Positions 17,038-26,101 of a DNA stretch of 64,000 nt are shown here, one piece after another. This DNA comes from Terrimonas sp. (lineage in GTDB: Bacteria; Bacteroidota; Bacteroidia; Chitinophagales; Chitinophagaceae), in assembly GCF_003075435.1 (NCBI RefSeq), contig NZ_QCZJ01000011.1, positions 1-64,000 of the forward strand, read 5' to 3'. Numbering within the stretch: position 1 is the stretch's first letter; each line of letters starts with the position of its first letter. A program made the position numbers and the translations under genes. Under the pieces are notes generated by a model. That model worked only from the letters and a program-made list of their open reading frames with translations. It did no database searches and was not told the origin of the DNA.

Positions 17038-17856
17038 ATGACTGCTGTTGATAAATACACCTTGATAATGCTGTCTGTTATTGCTTTAATATACGGTTGC
17101 TCAAAAGAAAAAGAGCCCGGAAACACAACCAATCCAACGGGGAACTGCAGAGTAAAAGAGGAAAACACGAGCGGAGAAATCCTGCAGCCCTACCGCACTG
17201 CTTACGAATTTAATAATGCAGGTTTTTTAACCAAAGAAAGTTATTTTAATAATGGTGATCTTACCTGGTATGAGGGTTACGAATATGATCAGAATGGTAA
17301 AATAACATCATGGTCGCAGTTTTCCCCGGGCGGACATATACGCGAAAAGCGTATCGCTTCCTATGGTACTGACGGGCGCATTTCAGGTTATACCAATATT
17401 CGTTGGGATGCATGGAGCATAGATACATCCTACTATTATTATGCTTATGAAGGCGATAAGTTTATTGGCTATACGCTTAGAGGTGCTGATACTACAAGTA
17501 AAATCATCAGGTACTACCAGGGTGGAAACCTCGTAAAAATGGAGTCGTTCAACGGTAATAATGAAATTGAAGAATATCAGATATATACTTATTCTGATGT
17601 CTTAAATAAAGAGTTTGAGCAGGAAAGTAATTTGGTACTTTTAAGCAGGGCACTTCCGAGTAAATATCTCCCGTCAACACGCAAGATATTTAATGTGGTC
17701 TTAGATAAAATTGAATATGATGAGTCATTTGGCTACATAACCAATTCGGAAGGATATGTTGTGGAAATGACGAATAAAACAACCAGGTATTTGGATACTC
17801 CGTATTCAAACCTGGAAGTTATTTCAACTACGAAATACACTTATCAATGCGATTAA
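17038..17856 (+). CDS. lipoprotein with YD-repeat-like strands
   Basis: A 272-aa lipoprotein with lipobox ALIYGC (Cys21). The mature part is a run of Tyr/Asp/Gly-rich strands of the kind seen in RHS/YD-type and DUF4595-like surface proteins: AYEFNNAGFLTKESYFNNG, YEYDQNGKITSWSQF, RIASYGTDGRISGY. It is likely surface-exposed or periplasmic. No enzymatic motif is visible. The family call is tentative; lipoprotein export is well supported. Confidence 0.65.
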   Translation: MTAVDKYTLIMLSVIALIYGCSKEKEPGNTTNPTGNCRVKEENTSGEILQPYRTAYEFNNAGFLTKESYFNNGDLTWYEGYEYDQNGKITSWSQFSPGGHIREKRIASYGTDGRISGYTNIRWDAWSIDTSYYYYAYEGDKFIGYTLRGADTTSKIIRYYQGGNLVKMESFNGNNEIEEYQIYTYSDVLNKEFEQESNLVLLSRALPSKYLPSTRKIFNVVLDKIEYDESFGYITNSEGYVVEMTNKTTRYLDTPYSNLEVISTTKYTYQCD

Positions 17857-17912
17857 ATAGTGGAGAGATAAATTTTCAGATACGATATATCTAACATTTA
17901 AACAATCAAAAC

Positions 17913-18254
17913 ATGGAAACCAACATCAACCCAAACATTCAAAAATCAAACGCATTTGACTGGAAAGATTTTCTTTCATTTAAAACAATGATTACTTTAA
18001 AAGTTATTCAGATCATGTACGTGGTAATTGCTGCTATTATTACCATTGCAGGCTTCATTACTATGTTCAGCGGCGGTAGTCGTGGCGGTTATGGTGGCTA
18101 TGGGTATGGTAGTTTGATGCCAGGTGGTTTTTGGGGAGGATTGCTGATGATTATTTTTGGAAACGTAATATGGAGAATATGGTGCGAATTGATCATTGTC
18201 TTCTTCCGTATCAATAAAAGTCTCAACAATATTGATGATAAAACCAAAGGTTAA
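17913..18254 (+). CDS. DUF4282 domain membrane protein
   Basis: A 113-aa protein with a short cytosolic start (FDWKDFLSFKTMITLKVIQ) and two transmembrane helices (about 32-52 and 70-95) separated by a Gly/Tyr-rich loop (GGSRGGYGGYGYG). The layout fits DUF4282: FxxF then MIT at the start, WR and E in the second helix (IWRIWCELIIVFFRIN). The function of DUF4282 is unknown. It is the only gene in the second half of the cluster predicted to stay in the inner membrane. Confidence 0.75.
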   Translation: METNINPNIQKSNAFDWKDFLSFKTMITLKVIQIMYVVIAAIITIAGFITMFSGGSRGGYGGYGYGSLMPGGFWGGLLMIIFGNVIWRIWCELIIVFFRINKSLNNIDDKTKG

Positions 18255-18296
18255 ACTGGAAGTATTTATCCTCGTAATTATTAAAATTTTCAATGT

Positions 18297-18707
18297 ATGT
18301 GTTATTCATCCTGTAAAATTTATGCTTCCGTAGCTAAATGTTTATTATGGGTATTGCTCATTTTTATTGTTGCATGTAGTTCTGATCCTAAAACTTTGAT
18401 AGTTAACCGATGGAAAGCTACGAGCGTACATGGAACTGAACAGGAAAAGGAAAAATGGGAAAAAAGATTTGAAAAAAAATCTTACGAGTTTGAATTTAAA
18501 GATAATGGTCAGTGCCTGATGTATGAAGGCGGGAGTTTAGAAACTGAAGCAAAATACACGCTGGCCACAGACAATAAGTCTGTCTTAATTACACAGGGAA
18601 ATCAAAGCTATACATTACAGATCATATCTCTCAGTAAAGAAAAAATGGAAGCTGTTACCAAAGGTTTCATGGCGCCCAGAGATACTATCATTTATATGGC
18701 CCAGTAG
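18297..18707 (+). CDS. small lipoprotein, lipocalin-like size
   Basis: A 136-aa protein with lipobox IFIVAC (Cys27). The mature sequence (LIVNRWKATSVHG, SYEFEFKDNGQCLMYEGG, YTLATDNKSVLITQGN) has the NRWK start and alternating strands of small Bacteroidota lipocalin-like lipoproteins. Ligand and role are unknown. It is 21 bases upstream of the next gene, so co-translation is likely. Confidence 0.6.
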   Translation: MCYSSCKIYASVAKCLLWVLLIFIVACSSDPKTLIVNRWKATSVHGTEQEKEKWEKRFEKKSYEFEFKDNGQCLMYEGGSLETEAKYTLATDNKSVLITQGNQSYTLQIISLSKEKMEAVTKGFMAPRDTIIYMAQ

Positions 18708-18728
18708 TATTAGCCTTAAATCGCATCT

Positions 18729-19820
18729 ATGTTTAAAAAGTGCGTAGCGTGTGTATTGTCTGCATTTTTGTTTATGCAGTTTTCTTATGGACAACGGACT
18801 GAAGCATTCACAGGGGTTTGGACGGGGAATGTTATACGTAATAACAATACAGCAGGTCGGTGTAAAGTATCGATCTCATCCATACATTCCGTGCAAACGT
18901 TTAATGTAAACAGTATAGGCAAATGCACGATTGAAATCGAATTATTCGATATGGTGGACAATCAGCGAAATACCAAACAGAATATAGAAGGGGAATATTT
19001 AAGATCGGGAGATACAAAAAATACAGAGCAGGTTTCTTTTAAAATATCCGTTCCTGATATTGAATACAAGCAACTGATTAAGGGTGAAATAAACTTTGCT
19101 TTTGAAGCAACAGGCGGGAAAATTGCTTTAACCGGAACCTTTTATCCTAACAATATATTTTCCAAAAAAAATTTCGGGGTTGAAAAATGGGTTCTTTTCA
19201 AAGACGATCAGGCTCGGTTGAAACCTGGAAGTGAGGATAAGATTAATGAGCATGCCGGCAGCGAGTCAACCGGTATTAGTTCTGTCCCAAAACCTGTTAT
19301 TCCTGAACAACCTCCCGTGGATTACAATAATTTCAATATGGATACTACCTCCATAAACTATCAAGGTGTAACTAAAAAAATAGATGCCAGTCCGGTGGTG
19401 AATGAAAGCTTTATAAAAGCATCCCCTGATAACGAAATGGAAGCTGATTATTTTACAGTTGATATTGATGGTGAAAAACTCAAAGTAACTGCAACAGGTA
19501 AAGTGAGTATGAGGCATAAATCCGGAAAAATATCTAATGCCTCATTAAATATTAAAACCGGGAATGCTATTACGAATCTTTACGTTATGAAATACAGCAC
19601 TGATATTATTTTGGGATATGAAGAATCAGATGGAGAAGATACCTACACGTATATTGCAAGACTGAGTTTTGCTACAGGACGTATCAAGTGGAAAACAAAT
19701 ATACCTGGGTTCAATTTAAAAGTATCATCGGGATCTAAGGATCAACAACCGTTTGTTTACATTACAACTTATGGTTTCATTGGTAAGTTAAACCCGGATA
19801 CAGGCAAATTAATAAAGTAA
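18729..19820 (+). CDS. secreted two-domain protein with PQQ-like beta-propeller blades
   Basis: A 363-aa protein with a signal peptide ending QFSYGQ (22). The N-terminal domain (about 23-165) starts GVWTGNVIRNNNTAGRCKV and is strand-rich. A Pro-rich linker follows near 185-200. The C-terminal part ends with motifs like PQQ or quinoprotein propeller blades: YIARLSFATGRIKWKTNI and VYITTYGFIGKLNPDTGKLIK. Only about two blades are present, too few for a closed propeller, so it may oligomerise or be a degenerate binding module. It is the last gene of the cluster and runs into a bidirectional terminator. Confidence 0.65.
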   Translation: MFKKCVACVLSAFLFMQFSYGQRTEAFTGVWTGNVIRNNNTAGRCKVSISSIHSVQTFNVNSIGKCTIEIELFDMVDNQRNTKQNIEGEYLRSGDTKNTEQVSFKISVPDIEYKQLIKGEINFAFEATGGKIALTGTFYPNNIFSKKNFGVEKWVLFKDDQARLKPGSEDKINEHAGSESTGISSVPKPVIPEQPPVDYNNFNMDTTSINYQGVTKKIDASPVVNESFIKASPDNEMEADYFTVDIDGEKLKVTATGKVSMRHKSGKISNASLNIKTGNAITNLYVMKYSTDIILGYEESDGEDTYTYIARLSFATGRIKWKTNIPGFNLKVSSGSKDQQPFVYITTYGFIGKLNPDTGKLIK

Positions 19821-19867
19821 AATACTAAACCCTATATTAAATTGTAGCATGATTTATTTGCTATAAT

Positions 19868-19899
19868 AAAAAGAGCCGCAATTTTTTACGGCTCTTTTT
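19868..19899. terminator. bidirectional intrinsic terminator
   Basis: AAAAAGAGCCG (19868-19878) and CGGCTCTTTTT (19889-19899) form an 11-bp perfect stem with A and T runs on both sides. It separates the end of the CHAT cluster (plus strand) from the end of dps (minus strand). Confidence 0.9.
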
Positions 19900-19949
19900 C
19901 GATTTAACTGACTGTTGCTTTTTTTCCTCAAATCATCTAAAAAATATCT

Positions 19950-20465
19950 CTATTTCAAGTGTACTCTGAGCATCCAGGCGATTTTTTCATGCGCCCTTAA
20001 GTTGTCTGTAAGGAAATCAGATGTACCTACATCGTCATATTCCTCGTCTATCTTATCTATGGCTTCGCGTAAAAAGCGGATATGCGATTCGTGGTCTGTT
20101 GCCAGTATTTTCAGCATGTCCTTAGCGCTTGTGCCTTCTTCCATGTGCTCTTCAATGGTAGCTAATTCGGCGAAGCCCTGCAATGAACCAACCGCAAAGA
20201 AGCCAAGATTGCGTATCCGCTCTGCTACTTCATCAATAATTGCTTCCAGTTGCTTGTATTGGTTTTCAAACAATTCATGTAAGGGGCCAAAGTTTTCGCC
20301 TTCTACATTCCAGTGGAAATTGCGGGTTTTAAGGTATAATACATGCAGGTCTGCAAGGCAGGTTTGCAGCAGCATTGAAACATTCTTCAGGTTTTCAGCG
20401 CTTATGCCAATTGAAATCCGTTCGGCTTTGGTAGCCTTTGATTTTACAGCGAGTGTTTTTTCCAT
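19950..20465 (-). CDS. dps: Dps family ferritin-like DNA-protection protein
   Basis: A 171-aa protein with the Dps ferroxidase signature LKTRNFHWNVEGENFGPLH. The ligands His51, His63, Asp78 and Glu82 have the family spacing of 12, 15 and 4 residues. Dps assembles into a dodecamer that oxidises Fe2+ with H2O2, stores iron and shields DNA under oxidative or stationary-phase stress. The N-terminus is Lys-containing (KSKATKAER), which may help DNA contact. It is a single-gene unit. I could not find a clear TAnnTTTG element upstream, so it may be under a stress sigma or activator. Confidence 0.93.
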   Translation of the reverse strand: MEKTLAVKSKATKAERISIGISAENLKNVSMLLQTCLADLHVLYLKTRNFHWNVEGENFGPLHELFENQYKQLEAIIDEVAERIRNLGFFAVGSLQGFAELATIEEHMEEGTSAKDMLKILATDHESHIRFLREAIDKIDEEYDDVGTSDFLTDNLRAHEKIAWMLRVHLK

Positions 20466-20539
20466 CGTATGATGTATTTAAATTTTTGAAAAATTAATTT
20501 AACCCTTTTACTGTAAATAAAATATCATGCCGGAGAAAG

Positions 20540-20612
20540 CTGTGGGCTGTCAGCAGTCAGCTATCAGGGGTCAGCCATCACTTCAAACTATAAACCACAA
20601 ACCCTATACCTT
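20540..20612. repeat. phrase repeat upstream of dps
   Basis: GCTGTGGGCTGTCAGCAGTC-type words are followed by CAAACTATAAACCACAAACC words. These are two of the phrase families found at other intergenic sites (45174-45284 and 6040-6128). The 71-codon frame over it (20527-20742) is not a gene. Confidence 0.5.
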
Positions 20613-20765
20613 TCACCTTTTCAATAAATTTATTTTCAATAATACTTGCACTTGCGATTTTATTTTGCAAGATTTGTTGCGGAACACTGATCTGTCTCTT
20701 ACGGAAGCTGAATCATCCACTATCTTCTCCTGCTTCTATTAATCATTTATACAAAACCAGGTAAC

Positions 20766-22259
20766 ATGAGAAAAAATCAACTTGTTATACTCTTAGCTAT
20801 TGCTATGATCTATTCTTCCTGTAAGAAAGAGATAAACATTGCCAGGCCAGGAACAGCCCTGCTGCATATGCCCAACCAGCAAAGAGGTTTTATTGTAATT
20901 GCAAAAGAAGGAGAGAATGTGGGCGCTATATCAACTGCAATACGGAGCCTAGGTGGAAAGGAATTGATGCTTAAAGATGTGATCAAAGACCTGGGGCTTA
21001 TTATTGTTCAAACACCAAGCCCCGGTTTTGCTGAACGGGCAAGAAGCATTAAAGGAGTTGAAGCAGTAGCCGTAGATGTGATAACCAACTGGCGCCTGCC
21101 GGAGCGGTTTGAAAAGATCAGTAAAACACAGATAGCCACAGCCATCAAAGGCAAAAAGCCTGTTGTAAATAATAATCCATATAGTTTTTTGCAGTGGGGA
21201 ATACAATCTGTAAACGCTGATAAAGCCTGGCAGAAGGGATACGGCGGAAAAGGAGCTAAAGTTGCGGTACTTGATGGCGGCTTTATATTGGGAGATAGTG
21301 AAATAGGAAAAAGCGTAATACTCACCCATAGTTTTATCGATGGGGAAACGGCTGCCTATGCTGCTCCTGCAGGCTTTAGTATAAGCCATGGAACACATGT
21401 TGCAGGTACTATAGCTGCCGCTAACGATGGTGAAGGCGTAATAGGTATTGCTCCTGAAGCAAAGCTGATACTGGTTAAAGTATTGAGTGATGAAACGGGT
21501 TCGGGACCATGGAGCAGTATGATCAATGGTATTTACTATGCCGCGGTAAATGGCGCGGACGTTATTAATATGAGCCTGGGTGGCGAGTTACCGAGAAAGG
21601 ATTTTATTGATGACAATGGAACGCCTGATGATCTTAGTGATGATATGCTGGTTAGCTATAACAGGGACATTAAGCCGTTGATTAACGCTATGAACAGGGC
21701 AACAGTTTTTGCGAACCTGAAAGGCGTAACTGTATTTGCCGCCGCAGGTAATGATGGATACAATTATGATGTAGAGAAAGACTTTATTACATATCCTGCA
21801 AACTGCCTTGGTGTATTATCTATTGCATCTAATGGTCCATTGGGTTGGGGCTTTAACCAGGATACTACACTATATGTTCCTTCCATTTTTACCAATAGCG
21901 GCAGGAATTTTATTTCTTATGGTGCACCGGGCGGCAATTATGGCTGGCCTATTTCTAATGCCATTGCAACTGTAGGGGGAATTACTAACTATGAGTATGC
22001 ATTTAATTTTGTTTTTAACATCGGTGGTATTGATGGCGATACCAATGATCTGTACTATGTATGGATGGCAGGAACAAGCATGGCAACTCCACATGCGAGC
22101 GGCGTTGCGGCGTTGTTATATGGTAAGTATGGTAAATACTGTTCTCCGTTTCTTGTTGACTATATTTTGAAAGCTTCTGCTAAAGATCTGGGCGCAGGCG
22201 GAACTGATCGTTTTTTTGGAAGGGGGCAGATTAACGCGGGGAAAGCGGTTTCATATTAA
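20766..22259 (+). CDS. S8 family (subtilisin-like) serine protease, lipoprotein
   Basis: A 497-aa exported protease. Lipobox MIYSSC gives Cys19, so it is probably anchored by lipid. Residues about 40-115 resemble an inhibitor I9-type propeptide (GFIVIAKEGENVGAISTAI ... VKGVEAVAVD-like end). The catalytic domain has Asp170 (VAVLDGG), His208 (SHGTHVAGT) and Ser438 (AGTSMATPHASG), the complete subtilase triad, plus the oxyanion Asn region AAAGNDGYN. The Asp motif reads LDGG rather than the usual LDTG. Acidic insert DDNGTPDDLSDD may bind calcium. Substrates are likely extracellular proteins. Confidence 0.92.
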   Translation: MRKNQLVILLAIAMIYSSCKKEINIARPGTALLHMPNQQRGFIVIAKEGENVGAISTAIRSLGGKELMLKDVIKDLGLIIVQTPSPGFAERARSIKGVEAVAVDVITNWRLPERFEKISKTQIATAIKGKKPVVNNNPYSFLQWGIQSVNADKAWQKGYGGKGAKVAVLDGGFILGDSEIGKSVILTHSFIDGETAAYAAPAGFSISHGTHVAGTIAAANDGEGVIGIAPEAKLILVKVLSDETGSGPWSSMINGIYYAAVNGADVINMSLGGELPRKDFIDDNGTPDDLSDDMLVSYNRDIKPLINAMNRATVFANLKGVTVFAAAGNDGYNYDVEKDFITYPANCLGVLSIASNGPLGWGFNQDTTLYVPSIFTNSGRNFISYGAPGGNYGWPISNAIATVGGITNYEYAFNFVFNIGGIDGDTNDLYYVWMAGTSMATPHASGVAALLYGKYGKYCSPFLVDYILKASAKDLGAGGTDRFFGRGQINAGKAVSY

Positions 22260-22550
22260 CGAAATGATATAATGCTACGACGGCATGCATAGATAATATC
22301 AAAGAAGAATGAAATACGGATAGAACGGAGCGAAAGTTGCTTTTCTTTAATTTTTTTTGATTGTCAAATTTGATATTCAGTAAATAATACCACAAAACAC
22401 ACAAAGAAGGCACAAAGTTCCACAAAATACTTTGTGTCCCTTTGTGTTACCTGGTGGAAAAGAAAAGCCTGGTTTCACATTTTTTACACGTGTTTTATAT
22501 AACAAAACTGTAAACCATTACTACACCTTACGCCTCCACCGCAGACCTCA
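22260..22550. repeat. intergenic region with a relative of the 88-bp repeat
   Basis: Within 22388-22455 the words CACAAAACACACAAAG and CACAAAGTTCCAC face CTTTGTGTCCCTTTGTG in the reverse sense. This is the same wording as the tandem array at 4861-5157. It lies between the convergent subtilase and DUF58 genes and could act as a loose bidirectional transcript end. Confidence 0.6.
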
Positions 22551-23894
22551 CTAAATCACCTGCCTTGCCTTCAATTCTATATACTTATTAATGGCGTTTA
22601 TAGTTAGCTGTTGCGGCGTGGTAAGCAAAGAAAGTATACCATGCTGTTGCAGCTCTTTGGCAATAAGCCTTTTTTCAAAAGCGAATTTATCGGCAATGGT
22701 TTTGATATAAATATCTTCAAGGTTTTCCGCAGGTTTATCACGCAATTGCCTCAGCTCTGTATTTTCAAAAAATACAACCAATAATAAATGATGTTTTGCC
22801 AGCCTGCGCAGGTAGGGGAGCTGTCGTTGAAAGCTGGTTATAGATTCAAAGTTGGTGAACAATATTAATAAAGACCTGCTTTTAATTTTGCTATGCACAT
22901 GGGCGTACAGCGCTTCAAAATCAGACTCGGCAAAATTGGTTTGCTGCCGGTATAGATTCTCTAAGATCATTTCCATCTGCATTCCTTTCCGGTCGGCAGG
23001 TAAAAATGTTTCCGGTTTGTTAGAAAAGGTAAGCAAACCTGCTTTATCATGTTTAAGCAAAGCAACATTTGCTACAACCAGCGATGCGTTGATGGCATAG
23101 TCCAGCAATGTTAAACCTTCAAAAGGCATCTTCATATTTCTTCCCTTATCTACCAGGCAATAAATATGCTGACTCTTTTCATCTGTATAGGTGTTCACCA
23201 TAATATCACCCCGGCGTGCAGTTGCTTTCCAGTTCACTTTTTTATAATCATCACCTAATACATATTCTTTTATTTGTTCAAATTCAGTACTGCTGCCCAG
23301 TTTGCGCAGGCGGCGTACACCTGTTTCATTAAGCCTGTTGGTAAATGCCAGTAGCTGATAGCGCTTTAATTGCTGAAAAGACGGATAGGCAGGGATAACA
23401 GTATGCCGGTCAAAAATAATCCTGCGTTCTGCAAACCTCAGCGGGCTGGTAACAAATACATTGATAGCGCCGAAATGATATTCACCTCTTTGCAAGGGGC
23501 GTAATGTATAATTGATATGATGCTCACGCCCCCCTTTAATTACTGCTTTTCGTTTCCAGTTATATTGCTGAAACTGGAAAGGGAGCTCATCAATAATCAC
23601 TACACGTGCTGTGAATGAGTAATTGTTTTGAAGGATAAGATGAACAGGATTTTCATCACCATTACTGAATCTTTCTGCGGTGTGCCTTTCTGCGTTAAAA
23701 GCATTACGCCTGCTGTACAGCACAAGTATGTCTATCAGTACAATAATACCAAGCAATAGTAAAGCAGCGATGGCTATATTATACAGCGGTTCCGCGAAAA
23801 ACGAAATAATAAACAGCAAAACAATAGCGGCAAGCACGGTATATGTTCTGCGTGTAAGCTGTAATGAAAGATAAAAATTTCTTAGCCTCTTCAA
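22551..23894 (-). CDS. DUF58 domain protein
   Basis: A 447-aa protein with two transmembrane helices near the N-terminus (about 17-55) and a DUF58 core around 195-260: FEQIKEYVLGDDYKKVNWKA followed by TARRGDIMVNTYTDEKSQ. After that comes a VWA-like fold with HIYCLVDKGRNMKMPF and GLLTFSNKPE. DUF58 proteins are regularly encoded beside MoxR ATPases and are thought to be substrates or partners in assembly of envelope complexes. Here the gene starts 3 bases after the MoxR stop, so the pair is translated together. Confidence 0.92.
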   Translation of the reverse strand: MKRLRNFYLSLQLTRRTYTVLAAIVLLFIISFFAEPLYNIAIAALLLLGIIVLIDILVLYSRRNAFNAERHTAERFSNGDENPVHLILQNNYSFTARVVIIDELPFQFQQYNWKRKAVIKGGREHHINYTLRPLQRGEYHFGAINVFVTSPLRFAERRIIFDRHTVIPAYPSFQQLKRYQLLAFTNRLNETGVRRLRKLGSSTEFEQIKEYVLGDDYKKVNWKATARRGDIMVNTYTDEKSQHIYCLVDKGRNMKMPFEGLTLLDYAINASLVVANVALLKHDKAGLLTFSNKPETFLPADRKGMQMEMILENLYRQQTNFAESDFEALYAHVHSKIKSRSLLILFTNFESITSFQRQLPYLRRLAKHHLLLVVFFENTELRQLRDKPAENLEDIYIKTIADKFAFEKRLIAKELQQHGILSLLTTPQQLTINAINKYIELKARQVI

Positions 23895-23897
23895 AGT

Positions 23898-24875
23898 TTA
23901 CCGGGGTATTTCTAATGAATGAATGATGTCTTTAATAACATCGTCTTCGGTTGCGCCTTCCATCTCTTTTTCAGGGGTAAGCATAATACGATGTCTTAAA
24001 ACAGGTGTTGCTATTTCTATAATATCGTCAGGCGTAACAAAGTCGCGGCCCTGCATAGCCGCAATTGCTTTGGCCGCCATCATTATAGCCAGTGATGCTC
24101 TTGGTGAAGCACCAAGATAAATGGATTTGTGTGAGCGCGTTGATGTTACCAGCTTTGCAATAAACTGCAATAATTTTTCTTCAATCAATACCTGCCTTAC
24201 CTGTTTTCTCAATTCGCTGATATGATGACCGGTAAGCACTTCTTCCATATTGGCAATAATATCTTCACTGGTTGCCTGGTGAAAGCGGGAGAGTATGCGT
24301 ACTTCTTCATCTTCGGTAGGGTAGGGAACAGATATTTTAAACAAGAACCTGTCCAACTGCGCTTCAGGCAAACGGTAGGTACCTTCCTGCTCAACAGGGT
24401 TTTGGGTAGCCAGTACCATAAAAGGACGCTCCATAATATGCGAATAGCCGTCTACCGTTACCTGTTTTTCTTCCATCACTTCAAACAAAGCCGCCTGGGT
24501 TTTTGCCGGGGCACGGTTTATTTCATCTACCAACACTATATTCCCGAATATAGGGCCGCGTTTAAATTGAAAACCGCCTTCCTTAGGATTGAATATAGAA
24601 GTGCCCAGCACATCAGAAGGCATTAAATCGGGTGTGAACTGCACCCTTGAAAAATGCAATGCTATACATTTTGCAACAAGCCTTGCCGTTAATGTTTTTG
24701 CAACACCGGGCACACCTTCAATCAATACATGCCCGTCTGCAAGCAATGCGGCAACAATCAGTTTCACCATTTGTTCCTGCCCCACAATTACTTTACCTAT
24801 TTCTGCACGCATTTTCATAACAGCATCATGCAATTGAGACAGGTCGGTGCGTGGCGTAAAAATGTTTTCTTCCAT
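23898..24875 (-). CDS. MoxR family AAA+ ATPase
   Basis: A 325-aa AAA+ protein with Walker A GVPGVAKT at 54-61, Walker B NIVLVDEINR at 112-121, sensor 1 in LATQNPVEQEGTYRLPEAQLDRF, and the C-terminal lid ending in HRIMLTPEKEMEGATEDDVI. MoxR ATPases act as chaperones that help assemble or activate enzyme complexes, usually with VWA or DUF58 partners encoded next door. It lies between DUF4350 (2-base gap) and DUF58 (3-base gap). Confidence 0.95.
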   Translation of the reverse strand: MEENIFTPRTDLSQLHDAVMKMRAEIGKVIVGQEQMVKLIVAALLADGHVLIEGVPGVAKTLTARLVAKCIALHFSRVQFTPDLMPSDVLGTSIFNPKEGGFQFKRGPIFGNIVLVDEINRAPAKTQAALFEVMEEKQVTVDGYSHIMERPFMVLATQNPVEQEGTYRLPEAQLDRFLFKISVPYPTEDEEVRILSRFHQATSEDIIANMEEVLTGHHISELRKQVRQVLIEEKLLQFIAKLVTSTRSHKSIYLGASPRASLAIMMAAKAIAAMQGRDFVTPDDIIEIATPVLRHRIMLTPEKEMEGATEDDVIKDIIHSLEIPR

Positions 24876-24877
24876 TA

Positions 24878-26101
24878 TTAAGCGGTTTTATAAAATTTTT
24901 CAAGCAATTCATAAAATTCTGTTACCTGCTGATCATGTACAGCGGCTTCAGTATTTATAAAAGAGATATGATCAACAATTGATTGTATTAATACGGATGA
25001 CACGCCTGATTTGCTGGCAAGCTTTGCTACAAACATGGCATCCATAGTGCCGGTATTTATTTTATAATGGCTGTATACATGCTCCGTAAAATATGCGCTC
25101 ATTTTCCGGCAAATATTTTTATTGTCTCTTTTTTGAAAATATAATCTTCCGATTGTTTTTACAAATTCAAGCAAATCGTTTTTGTGCGCTGCAATACGCG
25201 GAATTTGCCGTTGGTTTCTTTTTAATCCCAGCAGCACAAATATGATCAATCCGGTTAAGGCAGTATAGATTGCTGCCCTGAATGCTTTTTGCTCCATCAA
25301 TATCCTGAATGGTGAAGGCTCTTTTGGTTGATTGTATGCTGGTTTATGAATAAAGTATTCATCCCATGCTATTTTATCAATGCCCGGGGATATGGCTGAC
25401 AATAACTGATCGTAATGCTGCATATTGTTTTTATGCAGCAAAAAATAATTACTGAATGTAAGCGGCGCACCATGAATATAAAAGCTGCCATCGCCTGCTT
25501 TTACGCGAAGCAACAGCGCACTGCTGTCCTGCAACCGCTCAAGTACATAACTCATTGTAGAATCAAAGGAGGTAAAATAGCTTAATACCCTTCTGCCGGG
25601 ATACCGGTAATGATTTGTTTGCTGCGCAAAAGGAGGTTGCATGAGCCACACATCAAGCGTATCAAGTCCTGAACTGTTGAACTGGCCGAAACTACTAAAG
25701 TCGAATAGTGAATTAAAGTGAAAAAAATCCTGTGCGGTACTATTAAATTCATAGGAAGAGATAAATACATCATTGCCCCTGCTTACAAAATGAAACAGTT
25801 CACTCAGCTCATCCTCACTCGGATTGAACGTTTTGGTAAGAATAAATAGCGCCTGGTTGCTTGTGTCGTACGTTAAAACGCTGTCCTCCCATAGTCCCGG
25901 TGCTTTTTTGTTGAGTGTTATTTGAGATTGAGGAAATAAATGGCTTAGGTTATTATATGCCACATAAGCGCCGTAGGGTATTTTGTCTTTTTTGTTCAGC
26001 GTTATGCGTTGGTCAAAGCTTTTGCCACTGCCGCCTATAAGTAAGATGACAATCAAAAACAGCAATACTGCCCCGATAATATATGGTAGCGCTTTTTTCA
26101 C
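24878..26101 (-). CDS. DUF4350 domain membrane protein
   Basis: A 407-aa protein with an N-terminal transmembrane helix (about 5-23), a DUF4350 domain (about 35-250, with KKDKIPYGAYVAYNNLSHLF and DDELSELFHFVSRGNDVFIS-like stretches) and a second helix near 277-297. A cytosolic C-terminal tail follows. The domain resembles glutamine amidotransferase-like folds without their catalytic Cys. It always travels with the MoxR/DUF58/DUF4129 set. The start overlaps the DUF4129 stop by 4 bases, a coupling arrangement. Confidence 0.85.
   Translation of the reverse strand: MKKALPYIIGAVLLFLIVILLIGGSGKSFDQRITLNKKDKIPYGAYVAYNNLSHLFPQSQITLNKKAPGLWEDSVLTYDTSNQALFILTKTFNPSEDELSELFHFVSRGNDVFISSYEFNSTAQDFFHFNSLFDFSSFGQFNSSGLDTLDVWLMQPPFAQQTNHYRYPGRRVLSYFTSFDSTMSYVLERLQDSSALLLRVKAGDGSFYIHGAPLTFSNYFLLHKNNMQHYDQLLSAISPGIDKIAWDEYFIHKPAYNQPKEPSPFRILMEQKAFRAAIYTALTGLIIFVLLGLKRNQRQIPRIAAHKNDLLEFVKTIGRLYFQKRDNKNICRKMSAYFTEHVYSHYKINTGTMDAMFVAKLASKSGVSSVLIQSIVDHISFINTEAAVHDQQVTEFYELLEKFYKTA

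Noticed and set aside
20527-20742. 71-codon plus-strand frame upstream of the subtilase gene
   Set aside because: Most of it is intergenic repeat.
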